Shown here: piece after piece, positions 35,868-48,500 of the stretch
Numbering within the stretch: the stretch's first letter is position 1
Layout: every line of letters starts with the position of its first letter
NCBI GenBank assembly: GCA_026018925.1
Contig: JAKSZU010000132.1
Span: 482,873 to 546,872, forward strand
Length of the DNA stretch: 64,000 nucleotides
Source of the DNA: Tupaia tana
Taxonomy: Eukaryota; Chordata; Mammalia; Scandentia; Tupaiidae
Direction of reading: 5' to 3'
Notes under the pieces: model-generated
Told to the model about the DNA's origin: nothing
The model's input: only the letters and a program-made list of their open reading frames with translations
The model's database searches: none
Position numbers and translations under genes: made by a program

Positions 35868-37115
35868 GAAAACCTTCATTACGCCTGTGCCCTGAAATAT
35901 CTTGTTCCCAGTATCCATGTGGAATCTTCTCATAGAATGGCTCAACTCTCCTGCCTGGGAGATAGGAGCAGAAGGGCTTATTAACAAAACAAAAGAAGGA
36001 GCTGAGAGCCAGAGAGAAATTCTACCTTTAAAAAAATCGTAAAAAGAAAAATTACCAAAAAAAATGAGGAGACAGGAGCAGAGAGAGACAGAGACCTCAG
36101 AGACACAGAGACAGGGATAGAAGGCCAGAGGGGCTCCCTACCACACTAGCTTTGCTTGCTGGAGGCTGAATTATGAGTAGAAAATCTTCATTTCGCCTGT
36201 GCCCTGAAATATCTAGTTCCCAGTATACATGTGGAATCTTCTCAGAGAATGGCTCAACTCTCCTGCCTGGGAGAAAGGAGCAGAAGGGCTTATTAACAAA
36301 ACAAAAGATGGAGCTGAGAGCCAGAGGGAAATTCTACCTTTAAAAAAATCGTAAAAAGGAAAAATTACCAAAAAAAATGTGGAGACTGGAGCAGAGAGAG
36401 ACAGAGACCTCAGAGACACAGAGACAGGGATAGAAGGCCAGAGGGGCTCCCTACCACACTAGCTTTGCTTGCTGGAAGCTGAATTATGAGTATAAAATCT
36501 TCATTTCGCCTGTGCCCTGAAATATCTAGTTCCCAGTATCCATGTGGAATCTTCTCAGAGAATGGCTCAACTCTCCTGCCTGGGAGAAAGGAGCAGAAGG
36601 GCTTATTAACAAAACAAAAGAAGGAGCTGAGAGCCAGAGAGAAATTCTACCTTTAAAAAAATCGTAAAAATGAAAAATTAACAAAAAAATTGAGGAGACA
36701 GGAGCAGAGAGAGACAGAGAACTCAGAGACACAGACACAGGGATAGAAGGCCAGAGGGGCTCCCTACCACACTAGCTTTGCTTGCTGGAAGCTGAATTAT
36801 GAGTAGAAAATCGTCATTTCGCCTGTGCCCTGAAATATCTAGTTCCAAGTATCCATGTGGAATCTTCTCAGAGAATGGCTGAACTCTCCTGCCTGGGAGA
36901 AAGGAGCAGAAGGGTTTATTAACAAAACAAAAGATGGAGCTGAGAGCCAGAGAGAAATTCTACCTTTAAAAAAATCGTAAAAAGGAAAAATTACCAAAAA
37001 AAATGAGGAGACAGGAGCAGAGAGAGACAGAGACCACAGAGACACAGAGACAGGGATAGAAGGCCAGAGGGGCTCCCTACCACACTAGCTTTGCTTGCTG
37101 GAGGCTGAATTATGA
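35868..37115 (+). repeat. T-P-Q-R cassette inside I1
   Basis: Anchors are at 35901, 36213, 36526 and 36839. This single tetramer carries the less derived states (CTTCATTTCG in Q, GACCACAGAG in R). Equivalent single cassettes lie inside I2 (anchors 41532, 41843, 42156, 42469) and I3 (52175, 52486, 52799, 53112). It is the likely source type of the amplified cassettes at 45.5-49.9 kb and 56.2-60.6 kb. Confidence 0.88.
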
Positions 37116-39890
37116 GTAGAAAATCTTCATTTCGCCTGTGCCCTGAAATATTTAGTTCCCAGTATCCATGTGGAATCTTCTCAGAGAATGGCTCAACTCT
37201 CCTGCCTGGGAGAAAGGAGCAGAAGGGCTTATTAACAAAACAAAAGATGGAGGTGAGAGCCAGAGAGAAATTCTACCTTTAAAAAAATCGTAAAAAGGAA
37301 AAATTACCAAAAAAAATAGGAGACAGGAGCAGAGAGAGACAGAGACCTCAGAGAAACAGAGACAGGGATAGAAGGCAAGAGGGGCTCCCTACCACACTAG
37401 CTTTGCTTGCTGGAGGCTGAATTATGAGTAGAAAATCTTCATTTCGCCTGTGCCCTGAAATATCTAGTTCCCAGTATGCATGTGGAAACTTCTCAGAGAA
37501 TGGCTCATCTCTCCTGCCTGGGAGAAAGGAGCAGAAGGGCTTATTAACAAAACAAAAGATGGAGCTGAGAGCCAGAGAGAAATTCTACCTTTAAAAAAAT
37601 CGTAAAAAGGAAAAATTACCAAAAAAATGAGGAGACAGGAACAGAGAGAGACAGAGACCTCAGAGACACAGAGACAGGTATAGAAGGCCAGAGGGGCTCC
37701 CTACCACACTAGCTTTGCTTGCTGGAAGCTGAATTATGTGTAGAAAATCTTCATTTCGCCTTTGCCCTGAAATATCTAGTTCGCAGTATCCATGTGGAAT
37801 ATTCTCAGAGATTGGCTCAACTCTCCTGCCTGGGAGAAAGGAGCAGAAGAGCTTATTAACAAAACAAAAGATGGAGCTGAGAGCCAGAGGGAAATTCTAC
37901 CTTTAAAAAAATCGTAAAAAGGAAAAATTACCAAAAAAAAATGTGGAGACAGGAGCAGAGAGAGAAAGAGACCTCAGAGACACAGAGACAGGGATAGAAG
38001 GCCAGAGGGGCTCCCTACCACACTAGCTTTGCTTGCTGGAAGCTGAATTATGAGTATAAAATCTTCATTTCGCCTGTGCCCTGAAATATCTAGTTCCCAG
38101 TATCCATGTGGAATCTTCTCATAGAATGGCTCAACTCTCCTGCCTGGGAGAAAGGAGCAGAAGGGCTTTTTAACAAAACAAAAGAAGTAGCTGAGAGCCA
38201 GAGAGAAATTCTACCTTTAAAAAAATCGTAAAAAGGAAAAATTAACAAAAAAATTGAGGAGACAGGAGCAGAGAGAGACAGAGAACTCAGAGACACAGAG
38301 ACAGGGATGGAAGGCCAGAGGGGCTTCCTACCACACTAGCTTTGCTTGCTGGAGGCTGAATTATGAGTAGAAAATCTTCATTACGCCTGTGCCCTGAAAT
38401 ATCTAGTTCCCAGTATGCATGTGGAAACTTCTCAGAGAATGGCTCATCTCTCCTGCCTGTGAGAAAGGAGCAGAAGGGCTTATTAACAAAACAAAAGATG
38501 GAGCTGAGAGCCAGAGAGAAATTCTACATTTAAAAAAATCGTAAAAAGGAAAAATTACCAAAAAAATGAGGAGGCAGGAGCAGAGAGAGACAGAGAACTC
38601 AGAGACACAGAGACAGGGATAGAAGGCCAAAGGGGCTCCCTACCAGAAAAGCTTTGCTTGCTGGAGGCTGAATTATGAGTAGAAAATCTTCATTTCGCCT
38701 GTGCCCTGAAATATCTAGTTCCCAGTATCCATGTGGAATCTTCTCAGAGAATGGCTCAACTCTCCTGCCTGGGAGAAAGTAGCAGAAGGGCTTATTAACA
38801 AAACAAATGATGGAGCTGAGAGCCAGAGAGAAATTCTACCTTTAAAAATATCGTAAAAAGGAAAAATTACCAAAAAAAAATGAGGAGACAGGAGCAGAGA
38901 GAGACAGAGACCTCAGAGACACAGAGAGACGGATAGAAGTCCAGAGGGGCTCCCTACCACACTAGCTTTGCTTGCTGGAGGCTGAATTATGAGTAGAAAA
39001 TCTTCATTTCGCCTGTGACCTGAAATATCAAGATCCCAGTATCCATGTGGAATCTTCTGAGAGAATGGCTCAACTCTCCTGCCTGGGAGAAAGGAGCAGA
39101 AGGGCTTATTAACAAAACAAAAGATGGAGCTGAGAGCCAGAGAGGAATTCTACCTTTAAAAAAATCGTAAAAAGGAAAATTACCAAAAAAATGAGGAGAC
39201 AGGTGCAGAGAGAGACAGAGACCTCAGAGACACAGAGACAGGGATAGAAGGCCAGTGGGGCTCCCTACCACACTAGCTTTGCTTGCTGGAGGCTGAATTA
39301 TGAGTAGAAAATCTTCATTTCGCCTTTGCCCTGAAATATCTAGTTCGCAGGATCCATGTGGAATATTCTCAGAGAATGGCTCAACTCTCCTGCCTAGGAG
39401 AAAGGAGCAGAAGGGATTATTAACAAAACAAAAGATGGAGCTGAGAGCCAGAGAGAAATTCTACGTTTAAAAAAATCTTAAAAAGGAACAATTAACAAAA
39501 ATAAATGAGGAGACAGGAGCAGAGAGAGAAAGAGACCTCAGAGACACAGAGACAGGGATAGAAGGCCAGATGGGCTCCCTACCACACTAGCTTTGCTTGC
39601 TGGAGGCTAAATTATGAGTAGAAAATCTTCATTTCGCCTGTGCCCTGAAATATCAAGTTCCCAGTATCCATGTGGAATCTTCTCAGAGAATGGCTCAACT
39701 CTCCTGCCTGAGAGAAAGGAGCAGAAGGGCTTATTAACAAAACAAAAGATGGAGCTGTGAGCCAGAGAGAAATTCTACCTTTAAAAAAATCGTAAAAAGG
39801 AAAAATTACCAAAAAAAATGAGGAGACAGGAGCAGAGAGAGACAGAGACCTCAGAGACACAGAGACAGGGATAGAAGGCCAGAGGGGCTC

Positions 39891-40555
39891 ACTACCACAC
39901 TAGCTTTGCTTGCTGGAAGCTGAATTATGTGTAGAAAATCTTCATTTCGCCTTTGCCCTGAAATATCTAGTTCGCAGTATCCATGTGGAATATTCTCAGA
40001 GAATGGCTCAACTCTCCTGCCTGGGACAAAGGAGCAGAAGAGCTTATTAACAAAACAAAAGATGGAGCTGAGAGCCAGAGGGAAATTCTACCTTTAAAAA
40101 AATCGTAAAAAGGAAAAATTACCAAAAAAAAATGTGGAGACAGGAGCAGAGAGAGAAAGAGACCTCAGAGACACAGAGACAGGGATAGAAGGCCAGAGGG
40201 GCTCCCTACCACACTAGCTTTGCTTGCTGGAGGCTGAATTATGAGTAGAAAATCTTCATTTCGCCTGTGCCCTGAAATATCTAGTTCCCAGTATCGATGT
40301 GGAATCTTCTCAGAGAATGGCTCAACTCTCCTGCCTGGGAGAAAGAAGCAGAAGGGCTTATTAACAAAACAAAAGATGGAGCTGAGAGCCAGAGGGAAAT
40401 TCTACCTTTAAAAAAATCGTAAAAAGGAAAAATTACCAAAAAAATGAGGAGACAGGAGCAGAGAGAGACAGAGAAATCAGAGACACAGAGACAGGGATAG
40501 AAGGCCAAAGGGGCTCCCTACCACAAAAGCTTTGCTTGCTGGAGGCTGAATTATG
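39891..40555 (+). repeat. Two spacer monomers between I1 and I2
   Basis: Anchors are at 39967 and 40281. The first has ATTATGTGTAG and GGGACAAAGG. The second has GTATCGATG, AAAGAAGCAG and GAGAAATCAG, and ends with GCCAAAGGGG and CCACAAAAGC. Both recur at 50607 and 50921. The second looks like a fusion of the two neighbouring types at 61883 and 62196. Confidence 0.88.
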
Positions 40556-43500
40556 AGTAGAAAATCTTCATTTCGCCTGTGCCCTGAAATATCTAGTTCC
40601 CAGTATCCATGTGGAATCTTCTCAGAGAATGGCTCAACTCTCCTGCCTGGGAGAAAGTAGCAGAAGGGCTAATTAACAAAACAAATGATGGAGCTGAGAG
40701 CCAGAGAGAAATTCTACCTTTAAAAATATCGTAAAAAGGAAAAATTACCACAAAAAATGAGGAGACAGGAGCAGAGAGAGACAGAGACCTCAGAGACACA
40801 GAGACAGGGATAGAAGGCCAGAGGGGCTCCCTACCACACTAGCTTTGCTTGCTGGAGGCTGAATTATGAGTAGAAAATCTTCATTTCGCCTTTGCCCTGA
40901 AATATCTAGTTCGCAGTATCCATGTGGAATATTCTCAGAGAATGGCTCAACTCTCCTGCCTGGGAGAAAGGAGCAGAAGGGATTATTAACAAAACAAAAG
41001 ATGGAGCTGAGAGCCAGAGAGAAATTCTACGTTTAAAAAAATCTTAAAAAGAACAATTAACAAAAATAAATGAGGAGACAGGAGCAGAGAGAGAAAGAGA
41101 CCTCAGAGACACAGAGACAGGGATAGAAGGCCAGAGGGGCTCCCTACCACACTAGCTTTGCTTGCTGGAGGCTGAATTATGAGTAGAAAATCTTCATTTC
41201 GCCTGTGCCCTGAAATATCTAGTTCCCAGTATCCATGTGGAATCTTCTCAGAGAATGGCTCAACTCTCCTGCCTGGGAGAAAGGAGCAGAAGGGCTTATT
41301 AACAAAACAAAAGATGGAGCTGAGAGCCAGAGAGAAATTCTACCTTTAAAAAAATCGTAAAAAGGAAAAATTACCAAAAAAAATGAGGAGACAGGAGCAG
41401 AGAGAGACAGAGACCTCAGAGACACAGAGACAGGGATAGAAGGCCAGAGGGGCTCCCTACCACACTAGCTTTGCTTGCTGGAGGCTGAATTATGAGTAGA
41501 AAACCTTCATTACGCCTGTGCCCTGAAATATCTTGTTCCCAGTATCCATGTGGAATCTTCTCATAGAATGGCTCAACTCTCCTGCCTGGGAGATAGGAGC
41601 AGAAGGGCTTATTAACAAAACAAAAGAAGGAGCTGAGAGCCAGAGAGAAATTCTACCTTTAAAAAAATCGTAAAAAGAAAAATTACCAAAAAAATGAGGA
41701 GACAGGAGCAGAGAGAGACAGAGACCTCAGAGACACAGAGACAGGGATAGAAGGCCAGAGGGGCTCCCTACCACACTAGCTTTGCTTGCTGGAGGCTGAA
41801 TTATGAGTAGAAAATCTTCATTTCGCCTGTGCCCTGAAATATCTAGTTCCCAGTATACATGTGGAATCTTCTCAGAGAATGGCTCAACTCTCCTGCCTGG
41901 GAGAAAGGAGCAGAAGGGCTTATTAACAAAACAAAAGATGGAGCTGAGAGCCAGAGGGAAATTCTACCTTTAAAAAAATCGTAAAAAGGAAAAATTACCA
42001 AAAAAAATGTGGAGACTGGAGCAGAGAGAGACAGAGACCTCAGAGACACAGAGACAGGGATAGAAGGCCAGAGGGGCTCCCTACCACACTAGCTTTGCTT
42101 GCTGGAAGCTGAATTATGAGTATAAAATCTTCATTTCGCCTGTGCCCTGAAATATCTAGTTCCCAGTATCCATGTGGAATCTTCTCAGAGAATGGCTCAA
42201 CTCTCCTGCCTGGGAGAAAGGAGCAGAAGGGCTTATTAACAAAACAATAGAAGGAGCTGAGAGCCAGAGAGAAATTCTACCTTTAAAAAAATCGTAAAAA
42301 TGAAAAATTAACAAAAAAATTGAGGAGACAGGAGCAGAGAGAGACAGAGAACTCAGAGACACAGACACAGGGATAGAAGGCCAGAGGGGCTCCCTACCAC
42401 ACTAGCTTTGCTTGCTGGAAGCTGAATTATGAGTAGAAAATCGTCATTTCGCCTGTGCCCTGAAATATCTAGTTCCAAGTATCCATGTGGAATCTTCTCA
42501 GAGAATGGCTGAACTCTCCTGCCTGGGAGAAAGGAGCAGAAGGGTTTATTAACAAAACAAAAGATGGAGCTGAGAGCCAGAGAGAAATTCTACCTTTAAA
42601 AAAATCGTAAAAAGGAAAAATTACCAAAAAAAATGAGGAGACAGGAGCAGAGAGAGACAGAGACCACAGAGACACAGAGACAGGGATAGAAGGCCAGAGG
42701 GGCTCCCTACCACACTAGCTTTGCTTGCTGGAGGCTGAATTATGAGTAGAAAATCTTCATTTCGCCTGTGCCCTGAAATATCTAGTTCCCAGTATCCATG
42801 TGGAATCTTCTCAGAGAATGGCTCAACTCTCCTGCCTGGGAGAAAGGAGCAGAAGGGCTTATTAACAAAACAAAAGATGGAGGTGAGAGCCAGAGAGAAA
42901 TTCTACCTTTAAAAAAATCGTAAAAAGGAAAAATTACCAAAAAAAATAGGAGACAGGAGCAGAGAGAGACAGAGACCTCAGAGAAACAGAGACAGGGATA
43001 GAAGGCAAGAGGGGCTCCCTACCACACTAGCTTTGCTTGCTGGAGGCTGAATTATGAGTAGAAAATCTTCATTTCGCCTGTGCCCTGAAATATCTAGTTC
43101 CCAGTATGCATGTGGAAACTTCTCAGAGAATGGCTCATCTCTCCTGCCTGGGAGAAAGGAGCAGAAGGGCTTATTAACAAAACAAAAGATGGAGCTGAGA
43201 GCCAGAGAGAAATTCTACCTTTAAAAAAATCGTAAAAAGGAAAAATTACCAAAAAAATGAGGAGACAGGAGCAGAGAGAGACAGAGACCTCAGAGACACA
43301 GCGACAGGTATAGAAGGCCAGAGGGGCTCCCTACCACACTAGCTTTGCTTGCTGGAAGCTGAATTATGTGTAGAAAATCTTCATTTCGCCTTTGCCCTGA
43401 AATATCTAGTTCGCAGTATCCATGTGGAATATTCTCAGAGAATGGCTCAACTCTCCTGCCTGGGAGAAAGGAGCAGAAGAGCTTATTAACAAAACAAAAG

Positions 43501-45521
43501 ATGGAGCTGAGAGCCAGAGGGAAATTCTACCTTTAAAAAAATCGTAAAAAGGAAAAATTACCAAAAAAAAATGTGGAGACAGGAGCAGAGAGAGAAAGAG
43601 ACCTCAGAGACACAGAGACAGGGATAGAAGGCCAGAGGGGCTCCCTACCACACTAGCTTTGCTTGCTGGAAGCTGAATTATGAGTATAAAATCTTCATTT
43701 CGCCTGTGCCCTGAAATATCTAGTTCCCAGTATCCATGTGGAATCTTCTCATAGAATGGCTCAACTCTCCTGCCTGGGAGAAAGGAGCAGAAGGGCTTTT
43801 TAACAAAACAAAAGAAGTAGCTGAGAGCCAGAGAGAAATTCTACCTTTAAAAAAATCGTAAAAAGGAAAAATTAACAAAAAAATTGAGGAGACAGGAGCA
43901 GAGAGAGACAGAGAACTCAGAGACACAGAGACAGGGATGGAAGGCCAGAGGGGCTTCCTACCACACTAGCTTTGCTTGCTGGAGGCTGAATTATGAGTAG
44001 AAAATCTTCATTACGCCTGTGCCCTGAAATATCTAGTTCCCAGTATGCATGTGGAAACTTCTCAGAGAATGGCTCATCTCTCCTGCCTGTGAGAAAGGAG
44101 CAGAAGGGCTTATTAACAAAACAAAAGATGGAGCTGAGAGCCAGAGAGAAATTCTACATTTAAAAAAATCGTAAAAAGGAAAAATTACCAAAAAAATGAG
44201 GAGGCAGGAGCAGAGAGAGACAGAGAACTAAGAGACACAGAGACAGGGATAGAAGGCCAAAGGGGCTCCCTACCAGAAAAGCTTTGCTTGCTGGAGGCTG
44301 AATTATGAGTAGAAAATCTTCATTTCGCCTGTGCCCTGAAATATCTAGTTCCCAGTATCCATGTGGAATCTTCTCAGAGAATGGCTCAACTCTCCTGCCT
44401 GGGAGAAAGTAGCAGAAGGGCTTATTAACAAAACAAATGATGGAGCTGAGAGCCAGAGAGAAATTCTACCTTTAAAAATATCGTAAAAAGGAAAAATTAC
44501 CAAAAAAAAATGAGGAGACAGGAGCAGAGAGAGACAGAGACCTCAGAGACACAGAGAGACGGATAGAAGTCCAGAGGGGCTCCCTACCACACTAGCTTTG
44601 CTTGCTGGAGGCTGAATTATGAGTAGAAAATCTTCATTTCGCCTGTGACCTGAAATATCAAGATCCCAGTATCCATGTGGAATCTTCTGAGAGAATGGCT
44701 CAACTCTCCTGCCTGGGAGAAAGGAGCAGAAGGGCTTATTAACAAAACAAAAGATGGAGCTGAGAGCCAGAGAGGAATTCTACCTTTAAAAAAATCGTAA
44801 AAAGGAAAATTACCAAAAAAAATGAGGAGACAGGTGCAGAGAGAGACAGAGACCTCAGAGACACAGAGACAGGGATAGAAGGCCAGTGGGGCTCCCTACC
44901 ACACTAGCTTTGCTTGCTGGAGGCTGAATTATGAGTAGAAAATCTTCATTTCGCCTTTGCCCTGAAATATCTAGTTCGCAGGATCCATGTGGAATATTCT
45001 CAGAGAATGGCTCAACTCTCCTGCCTAGGAGAAAGGAGCAGAAGGGATTATTAACAAAACAAAAGATGGAGCTGAGAGCCAGAGAGAAATTCTACGTTTA
45101 AAAAAATCTTAAAAAGGAACAATTAACAAAAATAAATGAGGAGACAGGAGCAGAGAGAGAAAGAGACCTCAGAGACACAGAGACAGGGATAGAAGGCCAG
45201 ATGGGCTCCCTACCACACTAGCTTTGCTTGCTGGAGGCTAAATTATGAGTAGAAAATCTTCATTTCGCCTGTGCCCTGAAATATCAAGTTCCCAGTATCC
45301 ATGTGGAATCTTCTCAGAGAATGGCTCAACTCTCCTGCCTGAGAGAAAGGAGCAGAAGGGCTTATTAACAAAACAAAAGATGGAGCTGTGAGCCAGAGAG
45401 AAATTCTACCTTTAAAAAAATCGTAAAAAGGAAAAATTACCAAAAAAAATGAGGAGACAGGAGCAGAGAGAGACAGAGACCTCAGAGACACAGAGACAGG
45501 GATAGAAGGCCAGAGGGGCTC
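40556..45521 (+). repeat. Block I2: 16-monomer block, copy 2
   Basis: Anchors are at 40593, 40906, 41219, 41532, 41843, 42156, 42469, 42782, 43094, 43406, 43720, 44033, 44345, 44659, 44971 and 45285. It shares with I3, but not I1, the variants ACAATAGAAGG (near 42245), CAGCGACAGG (near 43300) and GAACTAAGAG (near 44225). I1 has the majority base at each of these. I2 and I3 therefore share a more recent ancestor. Confidence 0.92.
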
Positions 45522-48500
45522 CCTACCACACTAGCTTTGCTTGCTGGAGGCTGAATTATGAGTAGAAAACCTTCATTACGCCTGTGCCCTGAAATATCTT
45601 GTTCCCAGTATCCATGTGGAATCTTCTCATAGAATGGCTCAACTCTCCTGCCTGGGAGATAGGAGCAGAAGGGCTTATTAACAAAACAAAAGAAGGAGCT
45701 GAGAGCCAGAGAGAAATTCTACCTTTAAAAAAATCGTAAAAAGAAAAATTACCAAAAAAATGAGGAGACAGGAGCAGAGAGAGACAGAGACCTCAGAGAC
45801 ACAGAGACAGGGATAGAAGGCCAGAGGGGCTCCCTACCCCACTAGCTTTGCTTGCTGGAGGCTGAATTATGAGTAGAAAATCTTCATTTCGCCTGTGCCC
45901 TGAAATATCTAGTTCCCAGTATACATGTGGAATCTTCTCAGAGAATGGCTCAACTCTCCTGCCTGGGAGAAAGGAGCAGAAGGGCTTATTAACAAAACAA
46001 AAGATGGAGCTGAGAGCCAGAGGGAAATTCTACCTTTAAAAAAATCGTAAAAAGGAAAAATTACCAAAAAAAAATGTGGAGACTGGAGCAGAGAGAGACA
46101 GAGACCTCAGAGACACAGAGACAGGGATAGAAGGCCAGAGGGGCTCCCTACCACACTAGCTTTGCTTGCTGGAAGCTGAATTATGAGTATAAAATCTTCT
46201 TTTCGCCTGTGCCCTGAAATATCTAGTTCCCAGTATCCATGTGGAATCTTCTCAGAGAATGGCTCAACTCTCCTGCCTGGGAGAAAGGAGCAGAAGGGCT
46301 TATTAACAAAACAAAAGAAGGAGCTGAGAGCCAGAGAGAAATTCTACCTTTAAAAAAATCGTAAAAATGAAAAATTAACAAAAAAATTGAGGAGACAGGA
46401 GCAGAGAGAGACAGAGAACTCAGAGACACAGACACAGGGATAGAAGGCCAGAGGGGCTCCCTACCACACTAGCTTTGCTTGCTGGAAGCTGAATTATGAG
46501 TAGAAAATCGTCATTTCGCCTGTGCCCTGAAATATCTAGTTCCAAGTATCCATGTGGAATCTTCTCAGAGAATGGCTGAACTCTCCTGCCTGGGAGAAAG
46601 GAGCAGAAGGGCTTATTAACAAAACAAAAGATGGAGCTGAGAGCCAGAGAGAAATTCTACCTTTAAAAAAATCGTAAAAAGGAAAAATTACCAAAAAAAA
46701 TGAGGAGACAGGAGCAGAGAGAGACAGAGACCACTGAGACACAGAGACAGGGATAGAAGGCCAGAGGGGCTCCCTACCACACTAGCTTTGCTTGCTGGAG
46801 GCTGAATTATGAGTAGAAAACCTTCATTACGCCTGTGCCCTGAAATATCTTGTTCCCAGTATCCATGTGGAATCTTCTCATAGAATGGCTCAACTCTCCT
46901 GCCTGGGAGATAGGAGCAGAAGGGCTTATTAACAAAACAAAAGAAGGAGCTGAGAGCCAGAGAGAAATTCTACCTTTAAAAAAATCGTAAAAAGAAAAAT
47001 TACCAAAAAAATGAGGAGACAGGAGCAGAGAGAGACAGAGACCTCAGAGACACAGAGACAGGGATAGAAGGCCAGAGGGGCTCCCTACTCCACTAGCTTT
47101 GCTTGCTGGAGGCTGAATTATGAGTAGAAAATCTTCATTTCGCCTGTGCCCTGAAATATCTAGTTCCCAGTATACATGTGGAATCTTCTCAGAGAATGGC
47201 TCAACTCTCCTGCCTGGGAGAAAGGAGCAGAAGGGCTTATTAACAAAACAAAAGATGGAGCTGAGAGCCAGAGGGAAATTCTACCTTTAAAAAAATCGTA
47301 AAAAGGAAAAATTACCAAAAAAAAATGTGGAGACTGGAGCAGAGAGAGACAGAGACCTCAGAGACACAGAGACAGGGATAGAAGGCCAGAGGGGCTCCCT
47401 ACCACACTAGCTTTGCTTGCTGGAAGCTGAATTATGAGTATAAAATCTTCTTTTCGCCTGTGCCCTGAAATATCTAGTTCCCAGTATCCATGTGGAATCT
47501 TCTCAGAGAATGGCTCAACTCTCCTGCCTGGGAGAAAGGAGCAGAAGGGCTTATTAACAAAACAAAAGAAGGAGCTGAGAGCCAGAGAGAAATTCTACCT
47601 TTAAAAAAATCGTAAACATGAAAAATTAACAAAAAAAATTGAGGAGACAGGAGCAGAGAGAGACAGAGAACTCAGAGACACAGACACAGGGATAGAAGGC
47701 CAGAGGGGCTCCCTACCACACTAGCTTTGCTTGCTGGAAGCTGAATTATGAGTAGAAAATCGTCATTTCGCCTGTGCCCTGAAATATCTAGTTCCAAGTA
47801 TCCATGTGGAATCTTCTCAGAGAATGGCTGAACTCTCCTGCCTGGGAGAAAGGAGCAGAAGGGCTTATTAACAAAACAAAAGATGGAGCTGAGAGCCAGA
47901 GAGAAATTCTACCTTTAAAAAAATCGTAAAAAGGAAAAATTACCAAAAAAAATGAGGAGACAGGAGCAGAGAGAGACAGAGACCACTGAGACACAGAGAC
48001 AGGGATAGAAGGCCAGAGGGGCTCCCTACCCCACTAGCTTTGCTTGCTGGAGGCTGAATTATGAGTAGAAAATCTTCATTTCGCCTGTGCCCTGAAATAT
48101 CTAGTTCCCAGTATACATGTGGAATCTTCTCAGAGAATGGCTCAACTCTCCTGCCTGGGAGAAAGGAGCAGAAGGGCTTATTAACAAAACAAAAGATGGA
48201 GCTGAGAGCCAGAGGGAAATTCTACCTTTAAAAAAATCGTAAAAAGGAAAAATTACCAAAAAAAAATGTGGAGACTGGAGCAGAGAGAGACAGAGACCTC
48301 AGAGACACAGAGACAGGGATAGAAGGCCAGAGGGGCTCCCTACCACACTAGCTTTGCTTGCTGGAAGCTGAATTATGAGTATAAAATCTTCTTTTCGCCT
48401 GTGCCCTGAAATATCTAGTTCCCAGTATCCATGTGGAATCTTCTCAGAGAATGGCTCAACTCTCCTGCCTGGGAGAAAGGAGCAGAAGGGCTTATTAACA

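Larger units (their letters stand above)
35588..35900 (+). repeat. Reference (consensus-like) monomer, 313 bp
   Basis: This monomer is close to the apparent majority sequence and serves as the map for the others. In order it has: the CTAG anchor; a mixed-sequence part with a first AGGAGCAG motif; an A-rich part with two A-runs around a CpG; a purine-rich GAGACA-type part; then a mixed part with CTAGCTTTGCTTGCTGG and the second CpG. Composition is 139 G+C of 313. Monomer 41219-41531 appears identical over most of its length. The length of 313 equals 3 x 104 + 1, so any reading frame shifts at each monomer boundary. Confidence 0.95.
34925..39890 (+). repeat. Block I1: 16-monomer block, copy 1
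   Basis: Anchors are at 34962, 35275, 35588, 35901, 36213, 36526, 36839, 37152, 37464, 37776, 38090, 38403, 38715, 39029, 39340 and 39654. It matches I2 at an offset of 5630-5631 bp (18 monomers) and I3 at about 16.27 kb. The leading monomer has the TTACCACAAA variant. I1 has private variants not seen in I2 or I3: TTTAG at 37152, AGGAACAGAG near 37640 and AGAGATTGG near 37808. These point to it being the earliest-separated copy. Confidence 0.92.

Noticed and set aside
35870-35900. CENP-B box in the TTTCGCCTG region
   Set aside because: TTCG fits, but the central A and most of the CGGG core do not, so the essential positions are not met.
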